DNA of 64,000 nt. Origin: Bacteroidales bacterium. GTDB taxonomy: Bacteria; Bacteroidota; Bacteroidia; Bacteroidales; Muribaculaceae. Below the pieces are notes generated by a model. That model had not been told where the DNA came from. It saw only the letters and a program-made list of their open reading frames with translations, and searched no databases. A program made the position numbers and the translations under genes. This document shows, piece after piece, positions 1 through 9,259 of this stretch (its first letter is position 1; every line of letters starts with the position of its first letter). The stretch lies in NCBI GenBank assembly GCA_015060975.1, contig SUXI01000010.1:1-64000 (forward strand). The letters run 5' to 3'.

Positions 1-142
1 CCGGTACGGACGTTGAAGCCGTCCCCGGCTCGATAGTGCGGATATAGTTTTGCGACGATGTTTGCGCCGTCGCCATCTGTGACACGAGTGCTATCCACCC
101 GGCGACAATCAACAAAATGATATGTTTGACACGTTGTTTCAT
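1..142 (-). CDS. RHS-like secreted protein, N-terminal fragment (cut by window edge)
   Basis: Reading the minus strand from the ATG at 142 gives an open frame to the window edge. It begins MKQRVKHIILLIVAGW, a signal peptide ending near MATAQ, followed by an NYIRTIEP stretch. An N-Y-I-x-T start just after the signal peptide is typical of the DUF6443 region at the N-terminus of Bacteroidetes RHS-repeat proteins; that assignment is inferred from only 47 residues. It lies 39 bp downstream of the 402-aa secreted protein gene on the same strand, so it probably belongs to the same locus as the large RHS-type gene at 1390-4845. Confidence 0.55.
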   Translation of the reverse strand, partial: MKQRVKHIILLIVAGWIALVSQMATAQTSSQNYIRTIEPGTASTSVP

Positions 143-181
143 GGCAATTGTAAAATTAAATGATTGGCAATTAAAATCAAA

Positions 182-1390
182 CTATTTTTTGATAAATTTG
201 AAAGTGTATTGAGAATTTTTAAGAAAAACAGTGACAAGATACTCCCCTGCGACAAGCTCATGGGTGGGATATGTGATTTCGCCTTGCGAATCGACCGCCA
301 CTTTATTGGTGTGCCACATCAACGCCCCTGCCGAGTTGTGGAGAGTCACCGCCACAATGCTTTCGGGCTGTGTAGTGTAGGATATATTGATCGCATCATA
401 CACGTCGGTGGCACTTATCCGACAGGATTCGTTGCTTCCGAAAGAAGATGAAATATCGTCATTGTCATTCCGCATAAAAGATTGCTGTGACGAATAATCG
501 CGTGATTTTGTTGTGGCAATGTTATTGAAATTATTCCGGAATGAAATTTCGGCATCCGACAGCCTGATTTGTTCATTTAACGGGTCTGAAGCCAAATCGT
601 GCGATTGAGACTCTTTGTCGCAATAAAGAGTCACAAACGAAGAATCAACTGTTTCACCAAAATACAACACTTTGTGTAGCCGGGTTTCCAAAATGGGGTA
701 TCTATATCCGCGAGCATATAAACGGTGATGTTCAATGAGGTGTGTAATACTGTCGTTTTGAAGATGCCACATTATGGAATCGGGAGATAAAATGGTCGAA
801 TCGCCCCATTTGCAACTATGAGAGAAATCGTTATCGATAAATGTTGAGCCATGTCGCATGTATTTAGTATGAAAAAGGTTGGAAATGGTGTCGGCTTCGG
901 GCGTTATAATGATAAAATTATTGTAATCGGCTGAAATATTATAAATTCCCGATATGCGAGCATAATCACGCATGGCTCTGACACCCTCGGCAAAGAATAG
1001 ACCCGAGACCGATTCTTGTGGACTTAAAGGAAATTTGAATGCCACTTCGGGTATTATATAATCGAGAGTCAATCCCGGTTTGCGATGTGATTTCAATAGG
1101 ATGGTATCACCCGAATAGGAGAAGACCTCGGCTTCTCGATTTTGAGTGCATATTAGAGATGAATCTTTATACTCATTATATGATATTTTATAATCGTTGT
1201 CAATTTTGATTGTGGTTAAATCAATTACCGTTGTGTCATTGAGGTTGAACCACCTTTGGATTTTGTGTAAATTAATCTTATCTCCCGGTCGGGGAGCGTT
1301 TAAATCCTTTGTGATAAATGTGTTTGCCCATGAACACATATAACAGGCAAACATTATAAATATAAAAATATCTTTCTTTTTCATAATCAT
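182..1390 (-). CDS. Secreted protein with C-terminal T9SS-like sorting domain
   Basis: A 402-aa protein (or 400 aa from the second Met, MKKKDIF, at 1384). It has an N-terminal hydrophobic signal segment ending near CSWANTF. The central part has no family I recognise. The last 70 residues form a beta-rich module (SIVAVTLHNSAGALMW, then GEYLVTVFLKN...FKFIKK) resembling the Por secretion system C-terminal sorting domain used for export and surface attachment by type IX secretion. The start overlaps the stop codon of the upstream RHS-like gene by one base, so the two are almost certainly translated from one mRNA and probably work together. It could be a partner or anchoring protein for the RHS-like product; that is inference. 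Confidence 0.7.
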   Translation of the reverse strand: MIMKKKDIFIFIMFACYMCSWANTFITKDLNAPRPGDKINLHKIQRWFNLNDTTVIDLTTIKIDNDYKISYNEYKDSSLICTQNREAEVFSYSGDTILLKSHRKPGLTLDYIIPEVAFKFPLSPQESVSGLFFAEGVRAMRDYARISGIYNISADYNNFIIITPEADTISNLFHTKYMRHGSTFIDNDFSHSCKWGDSTILSPDSIMWHLQNDSITHLIEHHRLYARGYRYPILETRLHKVLYFGETVDSSFVTLYCDKESQSHDLASDPLNEQIRLSDAEISFRNNFNNIATTKSRDYSSQQSFMRNDNDDISSSFGSNESCRISATDVYDAINISYTTQPESIVAVTLHNSAGALMWHTNKVAVDSQGEITYPTHELVAGEYLVTVFLKNSQYTFKFIKK

Positions 1391-4300
1391 TATTGCTTAT
1401 AGTGATAGTCATATTTGCGAATAAAATAACCGTTGTAGTCTTTTACTGTTGACAATCGTCCTTTATTGTCAAATGAAAAATGTGTGGTTATGCCTCGAGA
1501 GTCGGTAGCCGAAGATACTCCAATGAGCCAATGATAGGTCATGGTTGTAATGTCATGACTCGGTAACGCATTGCGCAATGAGTTGAAAAACGAGGTTAAA
1601 TCATTTTCTGTAGAGCCTGTCGCCGAATAAAAATGTTCGGGCGACTTGCCTAAATTATAGATTGTTGATAGCAAATTGGAATAAGATATGTTTTTTACTT
1701 CAACAATGGGGTAGCTTCCACGATAACCCCAAAGGTATGAGGCTAAGACTTCGTTATTGAAACTTATTTGAACTAAATTGCCATGTGAATCATATTGGTA
1801 GGAGTATTCAGGTTTGCAAATGAGATTTTTGAGAGCGGAAGATGCCGATTTGTTTCCTATGCCATAATTACTGGCGTATTCCCCTCTATTGCTTAATCCA
1901 TAGGATTTTATAAGTAGGTTGTTATTGTCATATTCAAAGTGTTTTGCATCGATGATTATTCCATTAACAACGGTTACTTCAGTTTCAGGGATATTTAAAT
2001 AAGTCCCATTTATATTACGATAGGTATAGAATGTTTCTTTTGTTAGTCCATGAGAAGTGGTCTTTATTTTTGACCGCAATAAATTATAATCTAAATTTTG
2101 AGTATATTCATCATAAAAATACGTGTATTTTGTTGTATCGCAATAATCATCTTCGGTATATATTTCACTTTTTATGGTTTTATTATATGGAATAAGATGA
2201 TATTTGCCTATAGAATAATCATATCCATTTATATTTATGCCTGGAGCAGGAGCTGTGGTAAAGTCGGCGATTCTGAACAAATCGGTTGTAAAAACACTTA
2301 AATTCTCTTGGTCGGGCTCAAAAATATTATATTCATAATTAATGCTAATGCTGCCACTGGTTCCGGCGAATTTACAGAACCGTTTGCAGGTAAGATCTCC
2401 TCTATAATGAGACTTGGAAGTCCACATTTGTGAACTTGTAGGTTGGAAATCAAGAAATGCGGTGTTGTTAAAGTCTCTGTATTTTGGATTTAAATTTGAG
2501 GAATAATTATATTCCACATCATTAGTGGTTGAGTAGGTGTGATTTTCCAATTCAATTTGATGTGAACACCACTCATTTACTTTGGAATATTCCACACCGA
2601 TACTGCCTATTGGTAAATTATAAAAGCCATTTGATGAGATTTGATAAAATTCAGATCCTTCATATCCGTGTGCGACATCATTTGATGTGACATAACAGTA
2701 TTTGCCGGCGTAATCGGGTTTTGTTGAAATGACCCCACTCGATATGTCGGGATCAGCAAGAGCATAATAATAACCTTTCACAATCGGCTCGCTATTGTCA
2801 TCAGCTCTCGATATTATTCGTGATATTCTCAATCCGCCCCAATAATCTTTATTTATCATGTTTCCTGAGCCTCCTGTGGTTGTGTTTTTTATTAAAAAGA
2901 TTTTACCACAAGGAGCATCGCTATATTTAAACTCCCGTTTGATTAATTCTTCAGAATCAAAGCCATCGTATCCATAAATAGAGGTTGGGTATTGTAACTC
3001 CACTCGATATTTTACATTTGGTTCCAAATAAACCTTTACTTGACTGTTGTATTTTCCCAGCATGGTGCAACTATCAATAAATACAGTGTGTTCAGCGCAA
3101 GTTTGATTGGTGCTTTGCTTAATAAATGATACACGAGGGTAATGTAGTCCTATGCAACTTGCATATTCATGACACTGACCGTAGAAATCAGAATTAAGCA
3201 ATATTTGAGGATTGAAACTAAAGTAATTGGATAAATCAACAACCACATGTTGGTTGCTACCGACGATGTAATCATTAATGAATAACTTTTTTATAGGTTC
3301 TAATGCGATTAGTGTGTCGATTTGTTGCGTGGATGTTGTGGCTGGCATTGGGACTTCGACTTTTATGTCACTGAAATATCCATATTCATGAGTCTCCCAT
3401 TCAAATTCGGTGGAACCACCGGTAGGATATTCTATGCTTTTTAATGCGCCATAGTAATTAACCTCGGGGTTAACCTCACGATTAGAGTGCATATAGGAAT
3501 ATTCATTATAGCCGGGTGCGAGACTTTCATTCTTTGCTTCATTGTAATATCCGCAAAAATCTTGGTCACATGGAAGATATGGAATCCCATTATTGGTAAA
3601 TGGAAGTGTATAATAGGAGAATTTATATAAATCTATATTATTTTCAGAAATCTTGGTTAGTAATATACGATTATCCGCATCGTTTTCTTCAGGATTATAA
3701 AAAGGGCTATAGGTAAAATTAAATTCCTTAACGGGAGCATTGTTGTCGTTGTTTGTGTGAATTGCAATTTTTGTTATTTTCTCGGTGTTAATATCGTTAT
3801 CGTAATAAAATCTAATAACGGCACTGCTACTTTCTATTGAAGATAGAGAAACGGGATTATATATAACTTTTGCACATGAAGCAACATTATTGGGGAGTTT
3901 ATGCCTTAAGATTGGATTGGACGACGCATAATAGGTTTCTACGAGTGGACCAATTCTCGTCCGTTTCTTTTTAGTCGTATAATGAAACATAATACTGTCA
4001 TTTTGTGGATTTTTAATCTTGGTTAAATGCCAAGCTGATGTATAATACATTGAATCCAATGTTTGATCGCCTGGATTACCATGGTAGTATTCATATTTTG
4101 TTTGTTCCTTTTGCTCAAAATAATATTTGGTACCGGTATTATCGGTGACAATATATTGGTCAGGATAGTTATAGTTGTTGAAGATGTGATTTGGTGAAAT
4201 TGAAATAGGTTGGGAAGAACTTAGAGTTATATTTTTATTATCATCATAAATAAACGTTCCGGTTATTCCCATGCAGATAACTTTCAAAATATCGTTAGCC

Positions 4301-4845
4301 ATGTCGGCTCGACCTAAATAATAATCTTCACCCCAATCATTATTACCTGTGCGATGTGTCAAGAAATAATTATAGTCGTCGGGAGCAAAATCGGCAATAG
4401 TCGATTTCGCAAATTCACGCAGAGTATCGCTTTTAGTCGTTTTATTAAACAATCCTTTTATATTGTTTGATTTTGCGCCGGCTTCATCGGGATGACCATA
4501 AACCGTGCGAGATATACATCCTCCTGCATTAAGAGACCAACTCAGCCCTAAATTGCCGGGTTGTTCGTCAACCTTCAGTCCGCCACTTTGGTATTGAATT
4601 GATATGGGAACATTTAATGAACCTTCGGTTATGGAATAAATGGGAAAAGATATATCTGGTTGTCCTGTGAAAGTAGAAACCGGATAATCAACATCTCTAA
4701 CCATTGACGCCACTTCGGGGGAGGGAGGAATTATTGTCCAATCACGAGGGGCGTATGACGATACGTCGGTGGCATTGTTTTGTGCCGATAGTGGTAAGAA
4801 TCCACATAAAAGTAAAACAGATAATAATAGTTTGGTAGTTTTCAT
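1390..4845 (-). CDS. Large secreted RHS/YD-repeat protein
   Basis: A 1151-aa exported protein with the signal peptide MKTTKLLLSVLLLCGFLPLSA. Near the N-terminus is a block (DISFPIYSITEG, then SIQYQSGGLKVDEQPGNLG and LSWSLNAGG) seen in Bacteroidetes RHS-associated and SpvB-like shell proteins. YD/RHS-type repeats are visible towards the C-terminus (YSYQYDSHGNLVQISF; THFSFDNKGRLSTVKDYNG). The family forms large beta-rich surface or toxin-delivery shells. Unlike polymorphic toxins, the protein ends directly after the last YD repeat (YDYHYKQ): there is no RHS core-hydrophobic motif followed by a variable toxin domain. It is co-transcribed with the 402-aa protein downstream and is separated from the DUF3244 gene by a hairpin terminator. 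Confidence 0.8.
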   Translation of the reverse strand: MKTTKLLLSVLLLCGFLPLSAQNNATDVSSYAPRDWTIIPPSPEVASMVRDVDYPVSTFTGQPDISFPIYSITEGSLNVPISIQYQSGGLKVDEQPGNLGLSWSLNAGGCISRTVYGHPDEAGAKSNNIKGLFNKTTKSDTLREFAKSTIADFAPDDYNYFLTHRTGNNDWGEDYYLGRADMANDILKVICMGITGTFIYDDNKNITLSSSQPISISPNHIFNNYNYPDQYIVTDNTGTKYYFEQKEQTKYEYYHGNPGDQTLDSMYYTSAWHLTKIKNPQNDSIMFHYTTKKKRTRIGPLVETYYASSNPILRHKLPNNVASCAKVIYNPVSLSSIESSSAVIRFYYDNDINTEKITKIAIHTNNDNNAPVKEFNFTYSPFYNPEENDADNRILLTKISENNIDLYKFSYYTLPFTNNGIPYLPCDQDFCGYYNEAKNESLAPGYNEYSYMHSNREVNPEVNYYGALKSIEYPTGGSTEFEWETHEYGYFSDIKVEVPMPATTSTQQIDTLIALEPIKKLFINDYIVGSNQHVVVDLSNYFSFNPQILLNSDFYGQCHEYASCIGLHYPRVSFIKQSTNQTCAEHTVFIDSCTMLGKYNSQVKVYLEPNVKYRVELQYPTSIYGYDGFDSEELIKREFKYSDAPCGKIFLIKNTTTGGSGNMINKDYWGGLRISRIISRADDNSEPIVKGYYYALADPDISSGVISTKPDYAGKYCYVTSNDVAHGYEGSEFYQISSNGFYNLPIGSIGVEYSKVNEWCSHQIELENHTYSTTNDVEYNYSSNLNPKYRDFNNTAFLDFQPTSSQMWTSKSHYRGDLTCKRFCKFAGTSGSISINYEYNIFEPDQENLSVFTTDLFRIADFTTAPAPGININGYDYSIGKYHLIPYNKTIKSEIYTEDDYCDTTKYTYFYDEYTQNLDYNLLRSKIKTTSHGLTKETFYTYRNINGTYLNIPETEVTVVNGIIIDAKHFEYDNNNLLIKSYGLSNRGEYASNYGIGNKSASSALKNLICKPEYSYQYDSHGNLVQISFNNEVLASYLWGYRGSYPIVEVKNISYSNLLSTIYNLGKSPEHFYSATGSTENDLTSFFNSLRNALPSHDITTMTYHWLIGVSSATDSRGITTHFSFDNKGRLSTVKDYNGYFIRKYDYHYKQ

Positions 4846-4864
4846 GGTTTATTAAAGTTTTGTT

Positions 4865-4900
4865 AAAAAAAGGCACACGAAGCGAGTTGCCCCGTGTGCC
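4865..4900 (-). terminator. Rho-independent terminator after the DUF3244 gene
   Basis: Read on the minus strand, an 8-bp perfect stem (GGCACACG pairing with CGTGTGCC, positions 4872-4879 and 4893-4900) is followed by a run of T complementary to the A-run at 4865-4871. It sits between the DUF3244 stop (4945) and the RHS-like start (4845), so it should at least attenuate read-through into the RHS-like genes. Confidence 0.75.
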
Positions 4901-4944
4901 GGGTGCATATAATAACAAGGATAATTTGGTTGCGAAATTACTTG

Positions 4945-5325
4945 TTATAGGGCGAAACTTCCCGAGTAGCAAACTCCATCGTCGGTAACTATCGAGATAG
5001 TGTAGCTGCCGGCAGAGGCAGAGGTGGCGATTGACGCAGAGCCAAAGGCAGAGTCGTCGGTTTGCTGCCACATTTCGCCGGTGGTTTCGTTAGTCACTGT
5101 TACATCCACTTCGCCCATATCATAACTGAATTGCAGATACACAACCCCGTCTTGATAATAAGCGGTGATGTCACTACCAAAATCGGGTGTGCGTGGACGT
5201 GTTTTTTTGTCTTTTTTAATAGGGATTTCTACAATGTCTCCGGTGCCATTAGGGGTGCCAGGATTAGATGCTCCATAAAAAGCGGAGCAAAACAAGAGGA
5301 CTAATGTTACAATAAATTTTGTCAT
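4945..5325 (-). CDS. Small exported DUF3244-family protein
   Basis: A 126-aa protein with a signal peptide (MTKFIVTLVLLFCSAFYGAS). The mature part has a short polar linker (EIPIKKDKKTRPRTPDF) and then a single beta-sandwich-like module of alternating strands (ITAYYQDGVVYLQFSYDMG, VDVTVTNETTGEMW, SYTISIVTDDGVCYSGSFAL). This layout, with the leading I-P-x-K and the R-x-P segment, matches DUF3244, a family of small exported Bacteroidales proteins of unknown function found next to TPR signalling proteins. It lies just downstream of such a TPR gene on the same strand, about 120 bp away. Confidence 0.7.
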   Translation of the reverse strand: MTKFIVTLVLLFCSAFYGASNPGTPNGTGDIVEIPIKKDKKTRPRTPDFGSDITAYYQDGVVYLQFSYDMGEVDVTVTNETTGEMWQQTDDSAFGSASIATSASAGSYTISIVTDDGVCYSGSFAL

Positions 5326-5446
5326 AAAAATAATGTTTAAAAATTTTCAGACAAATTAAATATATAAAAGTGTAAAATAGCCTAAAATGCATTACGCATT
5401 TAGTACTCATTTTTATGGCGCATCTTTAATGTATTGATTTTTAGGG

Positions 5447-7174
5447 TTATAACGCTAATATGAAATCATCAAATTCTTTAGATGTTCCAACTCTATGAAA
5501 CATTTTTTTGTATAATCTACTCCGAATAGAAGAAACACCGGTTTTACTTTTATTTAAAAGAAATGCAATTTCTGTTGGAGAAAATAATATTTTAATCAAA
5601 ATGCAAACGTGTAACTCTATATCGGAAATTTTACAAAACTCATTTAGCCTTTCTATGAAATTTGGATAAAATTTATTGACCAAATTTATAATTTCCAACC
5701 ATTCGGTCTCTGAAATAGCAGAGTATTCTAATGATAGTTTTTGTTGAAGCTTTATATATGTGTTTGATGACTTAATTATGTTTTCTTGTGTTTGTTTTTG
5801 TTGAATCTTTTGTGCAATTAATTTATTTACAGTTTCTAATTCCTCTTTTTTCAATTCTAAATCTTTTCGTAAATGAGAGTTTTTAAGAGTATATTCACTT
5901 AGTTGTTTCTCTAATTGGGAAATTAAAACTTGATTTTGTTCTATTTGATATTGGCTATTTATCCGTTGGTCGTGCAATAGGTTTTGAAGTTTGTTTAGTT
6001 TGATTTTATCCATTAACCTTTTGTGCCGCATATAATAATAAAGTGCAAAAAGAAATAATGCAATAGTTATCCCCATTGAAATTGCTATAGTTAGGTATAG
6101 ATGTTGTTTTTCTGATTTAAGTTTTAGAAAATCAAGTTTTTTAGAAATAACATTTCGTTGGCTTTTTAATACCGATTGATCCCAGATGATCTTAGTAGTA
6201 TTATTTTGTTGAATGGTTTGTTGTTGTTTGAATTTTAATGCATTTTTATAGTCCTTTTTTGAAAGATATAACAAATATTTACCACTATTTAGGGCGATAG
6301 TATCTTGACAGGAAATTGAGAGATTCTCACCTTTAGACAAGTAGAATTCTGCACTATCTAACATATTGAGATGTATGTAAATTTTTCCAAGATTAGAATA
6401 ATCAATAGATGATAAAGGTGTATTATATTTGTTTTTTATAGAATAGATGTATTTTTTAGCTTCGAGATATTTTCCTTGGTTTATTAATGCATGGCAGTAT
6501 CCTTTTAGTGCGTTTAAGATATTTAGAGAGTCAATTTTATCGGTGTTGGTTAAAATTTCCTTATATATATTAGTACTTTTTTTAAAATCATTTACGTTAT
6601 TATAGCTCTCAGCTAATCTAATCTTCGCATTATTAATTTGTTTGAAGTCTTTTGTTATATAAAATTGTTCTAAAGATTTATTACTATAATATAATTCTTC
6701 TTCAAAATTGTATGTATAATTATAAATATACGATAAAAGGGCATAAATTTTAGCAAGTTGGAAGTTGCTATTAATAATTTTAGCATATTGTTCAGACTCC
6801 ATGCATGCAATAGCACTAGCTGATAAATTATTTGCATTAAAAAAAATAACTGCATTATAATAATGTGCTAGCATTGCATAAAGAGGTTCTTCACCACTGG
6901 CAAAATATTTTACGGCGGGAGCGATGATTGAGTCGGAAGCGATGTCGATATAATTCTTGTCGAGTGCTTGTGAAAGGAGAAGGGCATAAATGGCGCGTCC
7001 GCGCTCGGTGGATAGAGATGCCGAGTCGATGCTATCTTGCAAAATCGCCAGAGCCACCTCGGCGCTATCTTCCATCACAGTTTCGGCTCGTTTGAGTAAT
7101 TGGCTGTTACGCTCGCTTTCGCCACAGGCAGTGAGCAACATAATGGATAAAATGATGGCGAAGATGTGTTTCAT
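5447..7174 (-). CDS. TPR lipoprotein with transmembrane segment, coiled coil and C-terminal HTH
   Basis: I place the start at 7174 (MKHIFAIILSIMLLTACGES), because it gives a clean lipobox and does not overlap the upstream gene, whose stop is at 7191. An alternative ATG lies at 7237. The protein is about 575 aa. Order of parts: lipobox at LLTAC; TPR-like helical repeats over roughly the first 340 residues; a transmembrane helix (AISMGITIALFLFALYYYM); a long charged coiled coil; and a C-terminal helix-turn-helix (LSPTEIA-like FSPTEIAFLLNKSKTGVSSIRSRLYKKMF) resembling the LuxR-type or sigma-4 fold. Such one-piece TPR-TM-HTH proteins are common in Bacteroidales as putative membrane-spanning regulators. 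It probably senses something in the periplasm and controls neighbouring surface genes; the target is unknown. Confidence 0.75.
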   Translation of the reverse strand: MKHIFAIILSIMLLTACGESERNSQLLKRAETVMEDSAEVALAILQDSIDSASLSTERGRAIYALLLSQALDKNYIDIASDSIIAPAVKYFASGEEPLYAMLAHYYNAVIFFNANNLSASAIACMESEQYAKIINSNFQLAKIYALLSYIYNYTYNFEEELYYSNKSLEQFYITKDFKQINNAKIRLAESYNNVNDFKKSTNIYKEILTNTDKIDSLNILNALKGYCHALINQGKYLEAKKYIYSIKNKYNTPLSSIDYSNLGKIYIHLNMLDSAEFYLSKGENLSISCQDTIALNSGKYLLYLSKKDYKNALKFKQQQTIQQNNTTKIIWDQSVLKSQRNVISKKLDFLKLKSEKQHLYLTIAISMGITIALFLFALYYYMRHKRLMDKIKLNKLQNLLHDQRINSQYQIEQNQVLISQLEKQLSEYTLKNSHLRKDLELKKEELETVNKLIAQKIQQKQTQENIIKSSNTYIKLQQKLSLEYSAISETEWLEIINLVNKFYPNFIERLNEFCKISDIELHVCILIKILFSPTEIAFLLNKSKTGVSSIRSRLYKKMFHRVGTSKEFDDFILAL

Positions 7175-7190
7175 AAAAATAACAAGATTA

Positions 7191-8480
7191 TTACATTTGA
7201 TTTTTATCTCCGGCAATAGAAATGCGCATTTTATCAATGTTAAGATATTTTTGAGCTAATGATGCAATTCTCGTTGATGATAGATTGGCAAGGGAGATTT
7301 GCATTTGTTTAAAATAGTCGGCAGGAGTAAGCGCATGCCGCATATTCTCATAATAATCCATTATAGAAAAAGGAGAGTCAAGCATACCTGCAATTTGTGT
7401 CATTGCATACCGTTTTAACCTGGTAAGTTCATCATTGCTAAAATTGTCGAGTTTCATTAGTTCAATTTCCTTTTTTACTTCTTCGATTACCGCTTTGGTG
7501 TAGCTGTTATCGCATTGTGTGGATATTGTTATCACACCACCTTCCCAGTGTCCCAACAACATCGCCGATATTCCGTAGGTATAACCTTTATCTTCACGGA
7601 TGTTGGTCATTAATCTACTACCGAAATAACCACCGAGTGCCATTATTGTATATCGCAAATCAATATAATCGGGATGGGAGCGAGGTATTGATGGGATTGA
7701 CATAGTGATTGCGCTTTGCAAAGAGTTTGGCACATTGGTTATATGAAGTTGTTCATTAGATGGTTTAATAGGGATTATTTGATGTTTAATAGCATTAGCA
7801 ACCAATGGCAATTGCCCCCAATAATTATTTATAGTGTCTTCGATATGAGGTGTTATTCGTCCGGCAAGAAACAATTCGCAACCATTAGGTGTATATACTG
7901 TTTTGTGTAGTTCGGCGACATCTTTAATAGTTATGTTTCTAATATCATTGGCAGTTTCGTCGATAGAACAAGGGTGATTTTCACCAAATATGAGTTTTTG
8001 ATTGCTTTGATTGCTTAAATAGGCAACTTTTGTTGCGTTTAATTCTTTTCGCTTGGCTAATTTTTCTTTATTGATTTCAAATTCTTGTTGCGGAAAAATG
8101 GGAGAAGCGATAGTTTCAACTAATGTAGGTAAAACCGCGTCAAATTTGTTGTTTATAGAATGTAGCACTAAAGAAGAATGATGTGAATGAAAATTACTTT
8201 TCAACCAAGCTCCGTTAAAATCAAGAATTTCGGCAATTTCGACTCCGTTATGTCGCTCGGTTCCTTCTCGCATCAGTTCTGTCGCAAGCATTAGCGTTGA
8301 AAAGCTATTTACATCATTTGCACCTCCATTCCAAGATGTAGTTAACCGATTTACATCAAATTCACCTTGGTCAATGATGTTAAGTTTAATACCATTATCG
8401 AGTATCAGTTTGCGACATTCAGGGATTGTCAGCATACCGAAGTCGGTTAATTGTGGTGCCAATTTACGGTTGAGAGTCAT
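7191..8480 (-). CDS. M16 (pitrilysin/insulinase) family protein, non-catalytic type
   Basis: A 429-aa protein with the two-domain M16 layout: an N-terminal half (LDNGIKLNIIDQGEFDVNRLT) and a C-terminal half (SIPRSHPDYIDLRYTIMALGGYFGSRLMTNIREDKGYTYGISA), the latter very typical of M16 beta subunits. The HxxEH zinc motif is absent: its position reads ATELMREGTERHNG, where active enzymes have HFLEH. There is no signal peptide. Non-catalytic M16 subunits pair with an active partner, but no such partner is visible here. The gene lies 3 bp from the kdsB stop codon, so it is in the same operon. Confidence is high for the family, moderate for inactivity. Confidence 0.88.
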   Translation of the reverse strand: MTLNRKLAPQLTDFGMLTIPECRKLILDNGIKLNIIDQGEFDVNRLTTSWNGGANDVNSFSTLMLATELMREGTERHNGVEIAEILDFNGAWLKSNFHSHHSSLVLHSINNKFDAVLPTLVETIASPIFPQQEFEINKEKLAKRKELNATKVAYLSNQSNQKLIFGENHPCSIDETANDIRNITIKDVAELHKTVYTPNGCELFLAGRITPHIEDTINNYWGQLPLVANAIKHQIIPIKPSNEQLHITNVPNSLQSAITMSIPSIPRSHPDYIDLRYTIMALGGYFGSRLMTNIREDKGYTYGISAMLLGHWEGGVITISTQCDNSYTKAVIEEVKKEIELMKLDNFSNDELTRLKRYAMTQIAGMLDSPFSIMDYYENMRHALTPADYFKQMQISLANLSSTRIASLAQKYLNIDKMRISIAGDKNQM

Positions 8481-8483
8481 TGC

Positions 8484-9251
8484 TTAGTTGTTGATGGTTT
8501 CACAAAGTTTTCGTGCCGCTTCAAGGTCGGCTGGGGTGTCGATGCCAATAGTAGGGCAATGGGTGATGCCGACTTTAATCTTGTAGCCGTTTTGCACCCA
8601 ACGCAATTGTTCGAGCGACTCAGCTAATTCGAGCGAAGATTGAGGAAGTAGAGTAATCTTTCCGAGAACCGATGCCCTGTAGGCATACATTCCCACATGA
8701 GTGTAGAAGTCAACGTTGTTAATCCACTCTCTCCATTCGTGATTTCTAACGTATGGGATAATAGAGCGACTGAAATAGATTGCGTTCATATCGTTGTCAA
8801 ACACTACTTTGGGTGTGTTGCAGTCGAATAAGGCTTCAAACCCTTTTGATGGGTCGAATTTGCGCACCAATGTGGCTATTTGGGTGTCGGCTGAGTTAAA
8901 ACACTCTTTAATCGCTGTAATTTGTGTGGGGTCAATGAATGGTTCATCACCTTGGATGTTGATTATGACATCGGCATCGCTTTTGAGGTTGTTGTATGCC
9001 TCAAAGCATCGGTCGGTACCGCTGCGATGCTCGGTTGAGGTCATTACCACATTTCCACCAAAGGCTTTTACCGCCTCGGCGATGCGTTCATCGTCGGTCG
9101 CTACTGCAACATTTTCAAGCTCTTTGTGGGCTTGGATATAAACACGTTCAATCATTGATTTACCACATATATCGGCTAATGGTTTGCCGGGAAATCGGGT
9201 AGAGGCGTATCGAGCGGGGATTATCCCAATGAATTTTAATTTGGAGTTCAT
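8484..9251 (-). CDS. kdsB: 3-deoxy-manno-octulosonate cytidylyltransferase
   Basis: A 255-aa cytosolic enzyme that activates Kdo with CTP to give CMP-Kdo for lipopolysaccharide inner core synthesis. It carries the nucleotide-binding signature GIIPARYASTRFPGKPLADI near the N-terminus, the NIQGDEPFID metal-binding motif in the middle, and the ELAESLEQLRWVQNGYKI block near the C-terminus, all diagnostic of KdsB. Length matches the family (about 250 aa). It is packed between the NfeD-type protease gene (8 bp upstream) and the M16 gene (3 bp downstream). The CMP-Kdo product links it in function to the lpx genes at 32-35 kb, though these are not adjacent. Confidence 0.97.
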   Translation of the reverse strand: MNSKLKFIGIIPARYASTRFPGKPLADICGKSMIERVYIQAHKELENVAVATDDERIAEAVKAFGGNVVMTSTEHRSGTDRCFEAYNNLKSDADVIINIQGDEPFIDPTQITAIKECFNSADTQIATLVRKFDPSKGFEALFDCNTPKVVFDNDMNAIYFSRSIIPYVRNHEWREWINNVDFYTHVGMYAYRASVLGKITLLPQSSLELAESLEQLRWVQNGYKIKVGITHCPTIGIDTPADLEAARKLCETINN

Positions 9252-9259
9252 ATATTTAT

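Noticed and set aside
1390-4845. Polymorphic toxin with RHS shell
   Set aside because: The protein stops at the last YD repeat, without a core cleavage motif or a variable C-terminal toxin, and no immunity gene follows.
8794-9141. A 115-aa open frame antisense to kdsB
   Set aside because: It is the complementary frame of a strongly conserved gene, with no signal of its own.
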